Assembly (NCBI GenBank): GCA_030530145.1
Contig: JAUMVN010000002.1
Location: 62,001-126,000, forward strand
From: Coriobacteriia bacterium
GTDB lineage: Bacteria; Actinomycetota; Coriobacteriia; Coriobacteriales; Atopobiaceae
Length of the DNA stretch: 64,000 bases
Direction: 5' to 3'
Shown here: in pieces, positions 9,556 to 16,233 of the stretch
Layout: every line of letters starts with the position of its first letter
Position numbering within the stretch: the stretch's first letter is position 1
Position numbers and translations under genes: made by a program
Notes under the pieces: model-generated
Seen by the model: only the letters and a program-made list of their open reading frames with translations
The model's database searches: none
What the model was told of the DNA's origin: nothing

Positions 9556-9647
9556 GCCAAACCCGAAAGTAAAACCGCGCCAAACCCGAAAGTAAAATTG
9601 CGCCAAACACGAAAGTAAAACCGCGCCAAACACGAAAGTTGTAGAAT
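9556..9647 (+). repeat. Four tandem 23-bp units before the ATPase gene
   Basis: Units at 9556-9578, 9579-9601, 9602-9624 and 9625-9647 share GCCAAAC(C/A)CGAAAGT followed in the first three by AAAA(CC/TT)GC. The last unit diverges into TTGTAGAATGTAG, which could hold the promoter -10. The array ends 23 bases before the ATPase start, so binding by a regulator, possibly the ATPase's own partner, or copy-number variation is plausible. No function is known to me. Confidence 0.8.
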
Positions 9648-9670
9648 GTAGACCATGAAAGGAGCAGGTC

Positions 9671-10945
9671 ATGGACTACATTCCTCGGATAGTTGATCAA
9701 CAGATTGAGCGCAAGCTTAAGCAGTCCGGCGCGCTTCTTGTGCGGGGGCCAAAGTGGTGCGGCAAGACCTCGACGTGCGAGCAGTTTGCGGCAAGCGCTC
9801 TCAAGCTGCGCGACCCGGACACTTATGCCGCGAGTATGCAGGCCGCCGCCGTCAAGCCGTCTTTGCTGCTTCGCGGAGAGAGGCCCCGTCTTATCGACGA
9901 GTGGCAGGTCGCGCCCGTTTTATGGGATGCCGTCATCTACGACATTGACCAGACGGGTGGCGAGCCGGGGCAGTTCTTGCTTACGGGCTCTGCGACACCC
10001 AAGGATTTCAACGACGACGAGGCGCCCAAGCACACGGGAACCGGGCGTATTGCCCGTGTCGATATGGACCCTATGTCGCTGGAGGAATCGGGCCACTCTT
10101 CGGCAGATGTAAGTCTCTCGTCGTTGTTTGACGGGGCTAGCTCATGCGAGGGCTTCTCGTCCCTCTCGGTCGAAGACTACGCGCATCTCATTTGTGCTGG
10201 TGGATGGCCCGCTCCGATTGCCCGGAGGGCCCTAAGCCCCCAGGTCGCCCGTGACTATCTTGACGCTCTATGCGAGACAGACATTTCCGAGGCGTCGGGC
10301 AGCGCAATTGACCCCGACCGTGCGCGCGCGCTTCTCCGCTCGATTGCGCGCAACACGGCCCAAGAGGCATCGAACGTGACGCTCCTTGCCGATGTCAAGA
10401 ATGTCGGCATTGGCATGAGCGAGCCGACGCTCAGGGTGTATCTCAATGCGCTTCGCAGGCTCTTTGTTGTCGAGGAGGCGAAGGCGTGGGCGCCTGCGTT
10501 GAGGTCGAAGACTCCGCTGCGTAGCTCGGCGGTTTGGCACCTGTGCGACCCCTCGTTGAGCGCCGCGGCCCTTGAGGCCGATGAAGAGGCGCTGCTCTCT
10601 GATTTGAACACCATGGGATATCTGTTTGAGTCTCTTTGCGTTCGTGACCTGCGTGTCTATATGAGAAATATAGACGGCGGTGTGTACCATTACCGTGATA
10701 AGACCGGCCTTGAGGCGGATGCGATTCTCCGTAAGAGCAACGGGGATTGGGCCGGCGTCGAGGTGAAGCTTGGCGGTCAAAAGCGAATCGACGAGGGCGC
10801 CTCGAACCTGCTGGCCCTTGCTGACCGCGTTGATTGCAGCAAGATGACCGCGCCGAAGTTCCTCATGGTGGTCACCGGCGGTCAGTACGCCTACACCAGG
10901 CCCGACGGCGTCCACGTGGTGCCGATTGGATGCCTGGGACACTAA
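9671..10945 (+). CDS. AAA-family ATP-binding protein with DUF4143 C-terminus
   Basis: 424 residues. Walker A is GPKWCGKTS near residue 27 and the Walker B-like strand is RLIDEWQVAP near residue 76, typical of the AAA_14/DUF4143 family. The C-terminal DUF4143 part has a nuclease-like GVEVKLGGQKRIDEG segment (E-x-K). Such proteins are common in gut bacteria and their role is not established; some resemble archaeal ATPases of mobile islands. It stands alone, preceded by the four-unit repeat and followed by a hairpin. ATG has AAAGGAGC upstream. Confidence 0.85.
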   Translation: MDYIPRIVDQQIERKLKQSGALLVRGPKWCGKTSTCEQFAASALKLRDPDTYAASMQAAAVKPSLLLRGERPRLIDEWQVAPVLWDAVIYDIDQTGGEPGQFLLTGSATPKDFNDDEAPKHTGTGRIARVDMDPMSLEESGHSSADVSLSSLFDGASSCEGFSSLSVEDYAHLICAGGWPAPIARRALSPQVARDYLDALCETDISEASGSAIDPDRARALLRSIARNTAQEASNVTLLADVKNVGIGMSEPTLRVYLNALRRLFVVEEAKAWAPALRSKTPLRSSAVWHLCDPSLSAAALEADEEALLSDLNTMGYLFESLCVRDLRVYMRNIDGGVYHYRDKTGLEADAILRKSNGDWAGVEVKLGGQKRIDEGASNLLALADRVDCSKMTAPKFLMVVTGGQYAYTRPDGVHVVPIGCLGH

Positions 10946-10995
10946 GACGATGGGCATTGTCGCCTGCGAAAGTCTTGGCAGTCAAATACGCGAAT

Positions 10996-11040
10996 AACGA
11001 AGTCGGCCCATATCTGCGTGGATACGGGCCGACTTGTCGT
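10996..11040. terminator. Hairpin terminator between convergent genes
   Basis: AAGTCGGCCC (11000-11009) pairs perfectly with GGGCCGACTT (11026-11035), extended by AACGA/TCGTT with a 2-base bulge. It sits between the rightward ATPase gene and the leftward membrane-protein gene, and T-rich sequence follows on the plus strand. Confidence 0.65.
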
Positions 11041-11071
11041 TGTTGCGCTGCGCCTGGGAATGAACGCTCTT

Positions 11072-12331
11072 CTAGATAGAACTAAAATCGTGGAGGACCC
11101 CGTCGCGCGTGCCTTCGACTGCCCATACTGTTCGAGGGGTTATTTCAAACACTATGTTTGGAACATCCGCATCGGTGATGTTTGCGGTGACGATCATGAG
11201 TATCCTCCGAATATGCAGGTTGTTTTCCAGCCCTGTTTCCACCTTGCCGATGAGGAAAATTTCATTTAGATCCTTGTTTAGAGAGGCGCTGTATCTCGGG
11301 CAATTATATAGAGGGCGGCAATAGGTTCTCGATCCAATTGTATTTCCATCGAGCTTTGCCGTGATATCAATTACGCCGTCGAGAAAGGCTTCTTTGCCAA
11401 GAATTTCAGGTTCATCTGTGATATTGAAGTCAATATCGAGCGCTAGATTTCCACCGCTGGTTAGCTCGGCCTTCGAGACGTGGCCCTCAATCATTGAGGC
11501 ATATTTATCAGAATGTTCAGTATCAATGAGTTTTGAGTTGATTGATCCGAGATACCCATTTATCTTTCTGAGCAGCCATTCTAGGTCTTCGGCCTTCCGC
11601 GAATAAGCAAACGACAGCTTTGACATGCCGGCGGCAATGTCGGCGCTCGCCGCAGAGCTTCGCGCGTTTAAGTTTTGGGCCTTGATTGCCTTGGCTGCGG
11701 CAAGCCCGGCTCCGCCGACAAGTTGCCCCTTCATCGCCTCTTTGGTCACGCTTACTTGCGGGGTTGGATGAGCTGAGGGATAGGTTGACATGACCTTTGA
11801 GGAGGCCTCGTAGCCTCCGATTTCCTTCTGGACTCTTGTCCTTAGGGCTAATGCCCATGCCGTATATTTGTCCCTGCCAATAAGATTTGGGGGGTAATCG
11901 GCCAGACTGCGTTTCAGTTCGTCGTGTTCATCCTTGCGCCAACTTGCGCGTCTTTCTGCGCGCTCTTTTTCAACAGCCTCAGTTGCCTCCTTGCTGGGGT
12001 TTTGGCCCTCCTTGTAGAGCGCGACGGCCTCTTCCTTTGACTTGACGCCCATGCTTTCCGCGATGGTCCACACATTGGATTTGTCGTCTTCGGTGTCGAG
12101 CGAGGAGATTCCGGCTTCTCGGCAACGCTTGAGAAGTTCCTTTGCCGTATTATGACGGGCCACCAGCGCTTTGACCGCGGCTTCTATTTTTCGCTTGGCA
12201 GCCTCAAGTTGCTCTTGTTCCGCTGCTTGGCGCTTGGCAGTTTCGAGTTTGCTAAGACGATAGTACATCCAAGCAGGAATGGAAAAAAGTATAAGAAAAG
12301 TAAATATAAATAAAAATAAAATGTCGCTCAT
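11072..12331 (-). CDS. Membrane-anchored coiled-coil protein of unknown function
   Basis: 419 residues, not recognised. An N-terminal membrane segment (LFLFIFTFLILFSIPAWMYY, residues about 4-23) is followed by a charged, Ala/Lys/Glu-rich coiled coil (about 25-70 and again 110-150) and a C-terminal beta-rich region of about 150 residues with two cysteines (CRPLYNC). The topology suggests the bulk is cytoplasmic. Base composition is clearly poorer in GC than its neighbours, suggesting transfer. ATG at 12331 is chosen: GGGGTAG precedes it, and it follows the stop of the helix-turn-helix gene directly. A longer in-frame version would overlap that gene. Confidence 0.75.
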   Translation of the reverse strand: MSDILFLFIFTFLILFSIPAWMYYRLSKLETAKRQAAEQEQLEAAKRKIEAAVKALVARHNTAKELLKRCREAGISSLDTEDDKSNVWTIAESMGVKSKEEAVALYKEGQNPSKEATEAVEKERAERRASWRKDEHDELKRSLADYPPNLIGRDKYTAWALALRTRVQKEIGGYEASSKVMSTYPSAHPTPQVSVTKEAMKGQLVGGAGLAAAKAIKAQNLNARSSAASADIAAGMSKLSFAYSRKAEDLEWLLRKINGYLGSINSKLIDTEHSDKYASMIEGHVSKAELTSGGNLALDIDFNITDEPEILGKEAFLDGVIDITAKLDGNTIGSRTYCRPLYNCPRYSASLNKDLNEIFLIGKVETGLENNLHIRRILMIVTANITDADVPNIVFEITPRTVWAVEGTRDGVLHDFSSI

Positions 12332-12333
12332 AA

Positions 12334-12555
12334 CTACCCCCTGGATTGAGCGTGGTTCGAGGACCGTGGTGCTTCTTCGCGTTTTGCGGTGGGAGGAATT
12401 GCGTCGCGGCGGATTCGCCAAGGAGAGCCGGGCTTATCCTGCTCGCACGGTTTTGTTCCGCTCTTGAGAGACCCGTCGCGGCACCATTTTCTGACCGTGT
12501 CTATGGAGACGTGCCATCGCTCGGCGGCTTCTTTCGTGCTCATCATCTCGCTCAT
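12334..12555 (-). CDS. Small helix-turn-helix (excisionase/MerR-like) DNA-binding protein
   Basis: 73 residues. MSTKEAAERWHVSIDTVRKW is a winged helix-turn-helix of the excisionase/MerR type, followed by a basic tail. It starts at ATG 12555 with AAGGGA upstream, and its stop is next to the start of the membrane-protein gene, so the two form one leftward operon. A 22-bp palindrome lies 20 bases before the start and could be its operator. It probably controls its own operon; an excisionase role is possible but no integrase is present. Confidence 0.8.
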   Translation of the reverse strand: MSEMMSTKEAAERWHVSIDTVRKWCRDGSLKSGTKPCEQDKPGSPWRIRRDAIPPTAKREEAPRSSNHAQSRG

Positions 12556-12575
12556 GGATTTCCCTTCTTTCTGCC

Positions 12576-12625
12576 GGCTTGATCTTAAGGTCAAGCCCTT
12601 CTACCTAAGGACAAGGTAGAAGGGC
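12576..12625 (-). promoter_or_regulatory. Palindrome plus hairpin before the helix-turn-helix gene
   Basis: Positions 12576-12597 form a 22-bp palindrome (GGCTTGATCTTAAGGTCAAG and two more bases) with one mismatched pair. It overlaps a perfect 12-bp inverted repeat, GCCCTTCTACCT (12595-12606) with AGGTAGAAGGGC (12614-12625). Both lie in the leader of the leftward operon and could be an operator and an RNA stem. Nothing further is seen in 12626-12854. Confidence 0.6.
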
Positions 12626-12854
12626 GGGGAATCTTCTTTGAGTGGTTTTTGGGTCCGACTCATGCGTCGAACGGAGGGGGAATCGCTGCATTTTGTGCAA
12701 TTTGGCAGGTAAATAACACCTCATTTTGTACAGATGCGCAGGTTGGAAGTGGTTTTCGCCAAGTTCGTAGTATGCATGTCAAAACTATGAGAATGGCGAA
12801 GGTACTAACTTACGTTGGACGAGCTGTCGTGCGCTTGGAAAGAGGGACTTCGGG

Positions 12855-13412
12855 ATGATCGAGACCGAGAGGCTGGTTCTGAGGAATTGGCAGGTAGATG
12901 ATGCGGAGGCGCTCTTTCTTCTTGCCTCAGACCCGCTCGTGGGGCCTGCTTGCGGGTGGCAACCGCGCGGCAGTGTCGAGGAGAGCCGCGAGCTCATCGC
13001 GAGCGGTCCCCTGAGCGGCGCCGAGAGCTACGCGATTTGCCTCAAGGCCACGGGCGAGGTCATAGGCAGCATCAGCCTCAAGGCGCCGTGCGAGCACTTC
13101 GACGTCGCGGATGAGAAGGAGCTTGAGGTCGGCTACTGGCTGGGGAGCGCCTATTGGGGCCGCGGCTATGCTTCCGAGGCGCTGGGCGCCATGGTCTCCC
13201 GCGCTTTCGACGACCTCGGCTGCCCCGCCCTGTGGTGCGGCTTCTTCGAGGGTAACGACCGCTCGAAGCATTGCATGGAGAAGCGCGGCTTCACCTACGT
13301 GAGGAGCTTCCCCGGCTTCGAGCGTCCCTTGCTGGGGGATACGGCGCTCGCGTATTTCTACCGGCTGGATGCGGCGGATTACCGAGCGGGCGGGGCGCGT
13401 CTCGCCAAATAA
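12855..13412 (+). CDS. GNAT-family N-acetyltransferase (RimJ/RimL type)
   Basis: 185 residues. The N-terminus METERLVLRNWQVDDAEAL-like start (MIETERLVLRNWQVDDAEAL) and the acetyl-CoA loop YWGRGYASEAL are typical of the RimJ/RimL branch of GNAT acetyltransferases, which acetylate protein N-termini, amino acids or drugs. The acceptor cannot be predicted. It is a lone gene; its stop lies within the left arm of a 14-bp inverted repeat. Confidence 0.9.
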   Translation: MIETERLVLRNWQVDDAEALFLLASDPLVGPACGWQPRGSVEESRELIASGPLSGAESYAICLKATGEVIGSISLKAPCEHFDVADEKELEVGYWLGSAYWGRGYASEALGAMVSRAFDDLGCPALWCGFFEGNDRSKHCMEKRGFTYVRSFPGFERPLLGDTALAYFYRLDAADYRAGGARLAK

Positions 13413-13471
13413 CGCACAAGTTTGTTGACTGAAGCGATTCAATCGGCGAGTTAAGGCCAAACTTGTGCGTT
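13411..13471. terminator. 14-bp inverted repeat whose loop holds an operator-like site
   Basis: AACGCACAAGTTTG (13411-13424) pairs perfectly with CAAACTTGTGCGTT (13458-13471) between the convergent GNAT and LacI genes. The 33-base loop contains CTGAAGCGATTCAA (13429-13442), similar to the LacI-type sites at 5438, 5474, 14569 and 37455. A shared terminator is the simplest reading. Confidence 0.6.
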
Positions 13472-13500
13472 GTTCCAGGCGAGAAGCCCCGCCTCAAGCC

Positions 13501-14550
13501 TTAGAGATACGCCCCCAAATCGAGTCCCGTCTCCGCCGCGCGCCGCGCGCCGGTGCTCGCGCGCTCGATGAGGCCGGTGCCCACGAGGTCCATGTGGCTC
13601 TGGGTCGCCGCCCCGCGTTGCTGGTTGATGCGCTTGACCAGGCGCTTCACGCCCTGACGGCCGATCTCGGCGCCAGGGGAGGCGATGGTGGTAAGAGAGA
13701 CGTCACCCGTCCAGGCGAGCGGGTTGCCGTCGCCGCCGCAAACGCGGATGTCGCCGGGGACGTCGAGGCCCTCGGCCTGCAGGCCCGCGATCACGCCCGC
13801 GGCCAGAACGTCGGTGAGGCAGATCACGAAGTCGGGGCGCTTGTCGGCGTCGCGCTTGGCAAGGCGGCGGCCGAACTCGAAGCCGTCCGACGCGGTGTTC
13901 CAGCTGCCCTCCTCGACGACCTCGAGCTCGACGTGCTTCTCGGCGGCAGCCTCGCGCACGCCCTCGGCGCGCAGAAGCAGCTGAGTGAAGTCGGCGGCGC
14001 CGATCATGCAGACGCGCTGCGCCCCGCAGTCGACGGCGTGGCCCAGCAGCATGCGGCCCTCGCCCAGGTTGTCGGCCGCCACGTAGATGCCCGGCGCCTC
14101 GCTGTGGACGTTGAGGTAGACGGTGGGGATGGGGGTCTTCTCCATCGACGGCGCCCACGACTCGCCGGCGGCCATCGGCTGCACGAGCACGCCGGCCATC
14201 TGCGCGCCCATGAAGTAGCGCAGGTAGCGGCCCTCGAGCACGTCGTCGTTGTCGGCGCTTGCGATGAGCAGGTCGTAGCCGTTTGCGCGGGCCTCGGCCT
14301 GGGCGCCGTTGGCCACCTGGAGGCTGAAGCCGTGGTCGAGGCGGGGGAGGACCAGGCCAAAGACGCGGCTCTGGCCGCCGGCGAGGGAGCGGGCGCTCTG
14401 CGAGGGGATAAAGCCCAGGCGGTCGACCGTGGCTTGGATGAGCTCGAGGGTCTCGGGGCGTACCTTCTCGGGGTGGTTGAGCGCGTTGCTCACCGTGCCG
14501 AGCGAGACCCCCGCCTCGCGCGCGACGTCGCTGATTTTGACCTTGGCCAT
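13501..14550 (-). CDS. LacI-family transcriptional regulator (candidate rhamnose repressor)
   Basis: 349 residues. The LacI helix-turn-helix is at the N-terminus (MAKVKISDVAREAGVSLGTVSNALNHPEKV begins residue 1; recognition part TVSNALN), followed by a periplasmic-binding-like effector domain (VFGLVLPRL, then LVEEG and CLTDVLAAG). ATG at 14550 is chosen because the helix-turn-helix starts there; the frame stays open upstream but reads intergenic repeats. An operator-like TTGATGCGTTTCAA lies 19 bases before the start, suggesting autoregulation. The same motif at the rhamnose operon and rhamnoside transporter promoters makes a role in rhamnose control likely (inference). Confidence 0.9.
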   Translation of the reverse strand: MAKVKISDVAREAGVSLGTVSNALNHPEKVRPETLELIQATVDRLGFIPSQSARSLAGGQSRVFGLVLPRLDHGFSLQVANGAQAEARANGYDLLIASADNDDVLEGRYLRYFMGAQMAGVLVQPMAAGESWAPSMEKTPIPTVYLNVHSEAPGIYVAADNLGEGRMLLGHAVDCGAQRVCMIGAADFTQLLLRAEGVREAAAEKHVELEVVEEGSWNTASDGFEFGRRLAKRDADKRPDFVICLTDVLAAGVIAGLQAEGLDVPGDIRVCGGDGNPLAWTGDVSLTTIASPGAEIGRQGVKRLVKRINQQRGAATQSHMDLVGTGLIERASTGARRAAETGLDLGAYL

Positions 14551-14568
14551 GGCTGCCCTCGCTGCTTC

Positions 14569-14582
14569 TTGATGCGTTTCAA
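14569..14582 (-). promoter_or_regulatory. LacI-type operator before the LacI gene
   Basis: TTGATGCGTTTCAA is a near-palindrome of the same form as TTGAAACGCTTCAA upstream of the isomerase gene. Its place just before the regulator start suggests negative autoregulation. Confidence 0.65.
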
Positions 14583-14674
14583 TTTGCTGCGTTCGAGTGT
14601 AGCAGGGCGTTCTTTGCGCGGCGCAGAACAAAATGCTGGTCGCGCATGTTTGCGGCCGCTTTGATGGCGTCAAG

Positions 14675-14814
14675 AAAATCGAGGTTCTGCGTGCTTTATT
14701 AAAAACCTGATATTTGCTCAACTGGGCAAATGCGATCGGGCCGGCCGCAAATCCCCGCGGCCGGCCCGTTTCTACTTCGCGAGGCGGCAAAAATCCACGC
14801 AGAACCTCGATTTT
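14675..14814. repeat. Intergenic long-hairpin element (variable-arm family)
   Basis: A 19-bp perfect inverted repeat (14675-14693 and 14796-14814; AAAATCGAGGTTCTGCGTG on the left) encloses about 100 bases that include CTCAACTGGGCAAA and a nested 11-bp GC stem (GGGCCGGCCGC/GCGGCCGGCCC). The inner CAACTGGGCAAA also occurs in the element at 41655-41791 and, changed or inverted, in those at 23799 and 37195. The gap 14551-14966 holds this element, the LacI operator and no gene. Confidence 0.75.
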
Positions 14815-14966
14815 TTGATCGCGAACTGTCGATTTCGTCCCCGGAGAGCCTGAGGAGGCGCCCTTAACGTGCAGCCGCCTTGCAATCGCTCGCGGCACGC
14901 TCGCGTCCGCCTAGCTCTCGGCCCTGGCGCGGGCTTCGCGTCGTCAGCGCCCAGGCCGCGACTCGC

Positions 14967-15524
14967 CTACAGCTCCGCGACGACCCTGCAGGGCAGGCCG
15001 GTCATGCCCTCATAGTTCATGGGGTAGGTGTGTGCGACGAACGCACTCCCGGTCTCGGCCAGCCTTCGCAGGTTGCACAGATTCTCGACCACGAACACCC
15101 CGTGGTCCGCGCAGCGCTGGTCCATGGGGGTGTGCTCTTTGCCCCTCCTCACGCCGGCGAAATCAACCCCGATGATGGAGACCTTCCGTCGCAGCAGCTC
15201 CTCGATCAGCGCGATGGAAAGCTGCGGGTGCTCGGTGAAGTAGCGCTTCGTCCCGTAGCCCACTTCCTCGATGAACCCGGTGCGGAAGGCAACGAACATG
15301 TCCGGCGCGACCAAGCTCAGGTCGACGTCGTCGATATCGATGTCCCTGTCCTTTACCCCGCTGACGTCGAAAACGATGCCGCGGCGCTCCGTGTACTCCA
15401 GCGGGAACTCCTTGTTCATAACGTCGAAGTGCGTTCCCAGGTGTCCTACCAGGGCCTTCTTCTCGTTGCCCTGGGCGTCCGCCGTCATCTTTGGCGTGAT
15501 CCTCAGCGTGATGTCAACCTTCAT
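14967..15524 (-). CDS. Cyclase-family metal hydrolase (kynurenine formamidase-like)
   Basis: 185 residues of the cyclase family (PF04199), which includes bacterial kynurenine formamidase and isatin hydrolase. The metal motif H-x-G-T-H-x-D is present as HLGTHFD near residue 28, while the usual following P-x-H is changed. EELLRRKVSIIGVDFAGVRR matches the family core. It is translationally coupled to the MarR gene (overlap of 11 bases), so the regulator probably controls it in response to an aromatic or amide compound. Substrate unknown. Confidence 0.82.
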   Translation of the reverse strand: MKVDITLRITPKMTADAQGNEKKALVGHLGTHFDVMNKEFPLEYTERRGIVFDVSGVKDRDIDIDDVDLSLVAPDMFVAFRTGFIEEVGYGTKRYFTEHPQLSIALIEELLRRKVSIIGVDFAGVRRGKEHTPMDQRCADHGVFVVENLCNLRRLAETGSAFVAHTYPMNYEGMTGLPCRVVAEL

Positions 15525-15981
15525 GTCCGTTTCCTCCCAACTCGGTTATCTGCGTCTCGAGATACTCGTTGAACGCCCTCATAAACGACTCGACCTGTCC
15601 AACGGCCTCCGCGCCGAACTGCGCCAAGAAGGAGTCGTCCCTCTTCAACCACAGCTCGTGGCGTTTCTCGTGCTCGTCGTACAGTACCCGGCCCGACTCG
15701 GTCAGCTGGAAGAAGACCTTCTGCTTGTTCCCGTCGCGTCGATACGGCTTGATGAGTCCTTGCCCCTGGAGGCGTTTGGCGATCTTGCTGATCGCGCCGC
15801 GCGTGACGCTCATGCGGTCCGCGATGTTGGTCACGTTGGGTTCCTCGAGGTCGCCTATGGCCGCGATTGTGTGGATCTCCGAATAGCTGAACCCGTGCAG
15901 CCGCTCGTCCTCTGTGAGTCGGGAGAGGACCTCCTGCTTCTCCATGTATTCGGCGAACAGGTTCAAAAGCTCTGTGTTCAT
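15514..15981 (-). CDS. MarR-family transcriptional regulator
   Basis: 155 residues with a central winged helix-turn-helix (about residues 45-110): EPNVTNIADRMSVTRGAISK is the recognition region, followed by the wing RRDGNKQKVFFQLTESG. ATG at 15981 has GGAGG 7 bases upstream; the GTG 3 bases earlier is a poorer fit. It is the first gene of a two-gene operon with the cyclase-family hydrolase. A palindrome upstream at 16008-16036 is the probable autoregulatory operator. Confidence 0.92.
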   Translation of the reverse strand: MNTELLNLFAEYMEKQEVLSRLTEDERLHGFSYSEIHTIAAIGDLEEPNVTNIADRMSVTRGAISKIAKRLQGQGLIKPYRRDGNKQKVFFQLTESGRVLYDEHEKRHELWLKRDDSFLAQFGAEAVGQVESFMRAFNEYLETQITELGGNGHEG

Positions 15982-16007
15982 CACCGCACCTCCAATCTTG
16001 ATTCCCT

Positions 16008-16047
16008 GGAAACAAGTATCACGGTGATTTGTTTCCTTGTCAACAAG
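16008..16047 (-). promoter_or_regulatory. Likely MarR operator and promoter region
   Basis: GGAAACAA (16008-16015) is mirrored by TTGTTTCC (16029-16036), and CTTGTCAACAAG (16036-16047) is a second near-palindrome. Such TTGTT/AACAA pairs are typical MarR sites. The place just upstream of the MarR gene suggests autoregulation. Between 16048 and 16166 I see only GC-rich sequence without a gene. Confidence 0.55.
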
Positions 16048-16166
16048 AATTTCGGGGCGCGGCTATTTCGTCGCGCTCGGTCGCTCGGCTGCGCCCCGGC
16101 CGCCCGGGCCCTGTCGCGCGCCCCTACGTTACGAAACGGTCTCGCGCCCCGCCCCGGCGCACCTGC

Positions 16167-16190
16167 GGCACTTTAGTGTGCTAAAGTGCC
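16167..16190 (+). promoter_or_regulatory. Perfect 10-bp inverted repeat before the histidine operon
   Basis: GGCACTTTAG (16167-16176) and CTAAAGTGCC (16181-16190) flank a TGTG loop, 44 bases before the hisZG start. It could be an operator for a histidine regulator or a leader stem. No T-box, His-rich leader peptide or attenuator T-run was seen. Confidence 0.6.
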
Positions 16191-16233
16191 AAACGCACAC
16201 ACGACCGTAGGCTCAGGAGAAGGGACAAGACCC

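Noticed and set aside
10996-11040. Another member of the long-hairpin families
   Set aside because: It has a short 16-base loop, no shared inner motifs and lies between convergent gene ends, so a plain terminator explains it.
9349-12854. Prophage or integrative element with defined ends
   Set aside because: No integrase, transposase, att repeats or phage structural genes were seen; only composition and gene content hint at transfer.
14551-14898. N-terminal extension of the LacI regulator
   Set aside because: The helix-turn-helix begins at ATG 14550, and the extension would read through the operator and a repeat element.
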